From Methanomicrobiales archaeon (GTDB taxonomy: Archaea > Halobacteriota > Methanomicrobia > Methanomicrobiales > Methanoculleaceae), in contig JAAZIF010000225.1 of assembly GCA_012510335.1 (NCBI GenBank), forward strand, positions 1 to 12,748: DNA of 12,748 nucleotides, written 5' to 3'. The notes under the pieces were generated by a model, which did no database searches, was not told where the DNA came from, and worked only from the letters and a program-made list of their open reading frames with translations. The translations under genes and the position numbers were made by a program. Shown piece by piece: positions 12,370 to 12,748 of the stretch. Position 1 is the first letter of the stretch; each line of letters begins with the position of its first letter.

Positions 12370-12748
12370 ATGCGCATCGGGATACTCTCTGACACGCACG
12401 ACCGCCTCGAGATGGTTGATGCGGCCGTAGGGCGCCTGAACACGGAACAGGTAGACCTTGTACTCCATGCCGGAGACTATATATCACCGTTTGTCGTCCC
12501 GCGCCTGGCGAACCTGAGATCGCCCATGATCGGCGTTCTCGGGAACAACGATGGTGATCATCACCTCTTGAGAGAGCGGTTTGCCGGGCATGAGCACCTC
12601 AGCCTGCGGGGGGCTTTCGCCGCTGTCACCGCGGGCGGCATGGATATAGGGCTCCTCCACGGCGATGATCGTGAACTCCTGCAGGCGCTTATCAGGCAAA
12701 AGGCGTTCGACGTCGTGGTTTGCGGCCATACCCACCAGGCGGAGGTCA
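12370..12748 (+). CDS. YfcE/MJ0936-type metallophosphoesterase (3' end outside window)
   Basis: The first 126 residues of a calcineurin-like phosphoesterase. The metal ligands are in the expected order: Asp8 and His10 in GILSDTHD, Asp36 in HAGDY, Asn59/Asn60 in GVLGNNDGD, His97 in LLHGD, and His120 and His122 in CGHTH. The compact spacing and the GNNDG form match the YfcE/MJ0936 family, whose members hydrolyse phosphodiesters with Mn or Ni; the natural substrate is unknown. Only the last part of the roughly 160-residue domain should be missing. The gene follows msrA by 76 bases on the same strand with its own TATA-like box. Confidence 0.9.
   Translation, partial: MRIGILSDTHDRLEMVDAAVGRLNTEQVDLVLHAGDYISPFVVPRLANLRSPMIGVLGNNDGDHHLLRERFAGHEHLSLRGAFAAVTAGGMDIGLLHGDDRELLQALIRQKAFDVVVCGHTHQAEV

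Noticed and set aside
1..12748. CRISPR array, insertion sequence, toxin-antitoxin or defence genes
   Set aside because: No regular repeat-spacer pattern, transposase or terminal inverted repeats were seen. The small RHH protein could be mistaken for an antitoxin, but no toxin gene follows and ftsZ2 is its partner.

Overview
The window most likely comes from a methanogenic archaeon of the order Methanomicrobiales, and a Methanoculleus-like genome fits best. The reasons are an archaeosine-pathway radical SAM enzyme, an archaeal CobY guanylyltransferase, an archaeal FtsZ2 preceded by a small ribbon-helix-helix gene, DUF373 and DUF2148 proteins, a methanopterin-type GHMP enzyme, TATA-box promoters, oligo-T terminators and high-GC codon use. 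The order and genus are inferences from gene content. No identity was looked up.

Layout. 1-718 (+): the C-terminal end of a family 2 glycosyltransferase and a PaaI-type thioesterase. 810-894 (-): tRNA-Ser(TGA). 935-2029 (-): a secreted, C-terminally anchored surface protein, divergent from the radical SAM enzyme RaSEA (2058-3044, +). RaSEA converges on and overlaps the end of a three-gene minus-strand block, cobD, cobY and a TIGR00300 ornithine cyclodeaminase (5918 down to 3034). 6009-6138 is a divergent control region. 6139-7459 (+): a CdrS-like ribbon-helix-helix regulator and FtsZ2. 7460-7929: a 470-base gap with promoter-like elements and hairpins but no convincing gene. 7930-9974 (+): a coiled-coil protein of the COG1340 type and a six-helix DUF373 membrane protein. 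11708-10064 (-): a DUF2148 Fe-S protein and a beta-RFAP-synthase-like GHMP protein. 11814-12293 (+): MsrA. 12370-end (+): a YfcE-type metallophosphoesterase cut by the window edge.

The most interesting part is the control region of the cell-division genes. Between the cdrS/ftsZ2 TATA box and the cdrS start lie at least four exact copies and one near copy of RTCAGAYA. They form two clear palindromes and a third degraded one, and their centres are 11, 21, 12 and 22 bases apart, so all face the same side of the helix. This looks like an autoregulatory operator array. A related half-site sharing ten bases recurs downstream of ftsZ2, in the large gap before the coiled-coil gene.

A second theme is leaderless transcription. 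Five genes have a TATA-like box 26-29 bases upstream of the start codon and no good Shine-Dalgarno sequence, whereas ftsZ2, the second gene of its operon, has a strong one that overlaps the stop codon of cdrS.

The window does not contain a defence system, mobile element or CRISPR array. It reads as ordinary chromosome.
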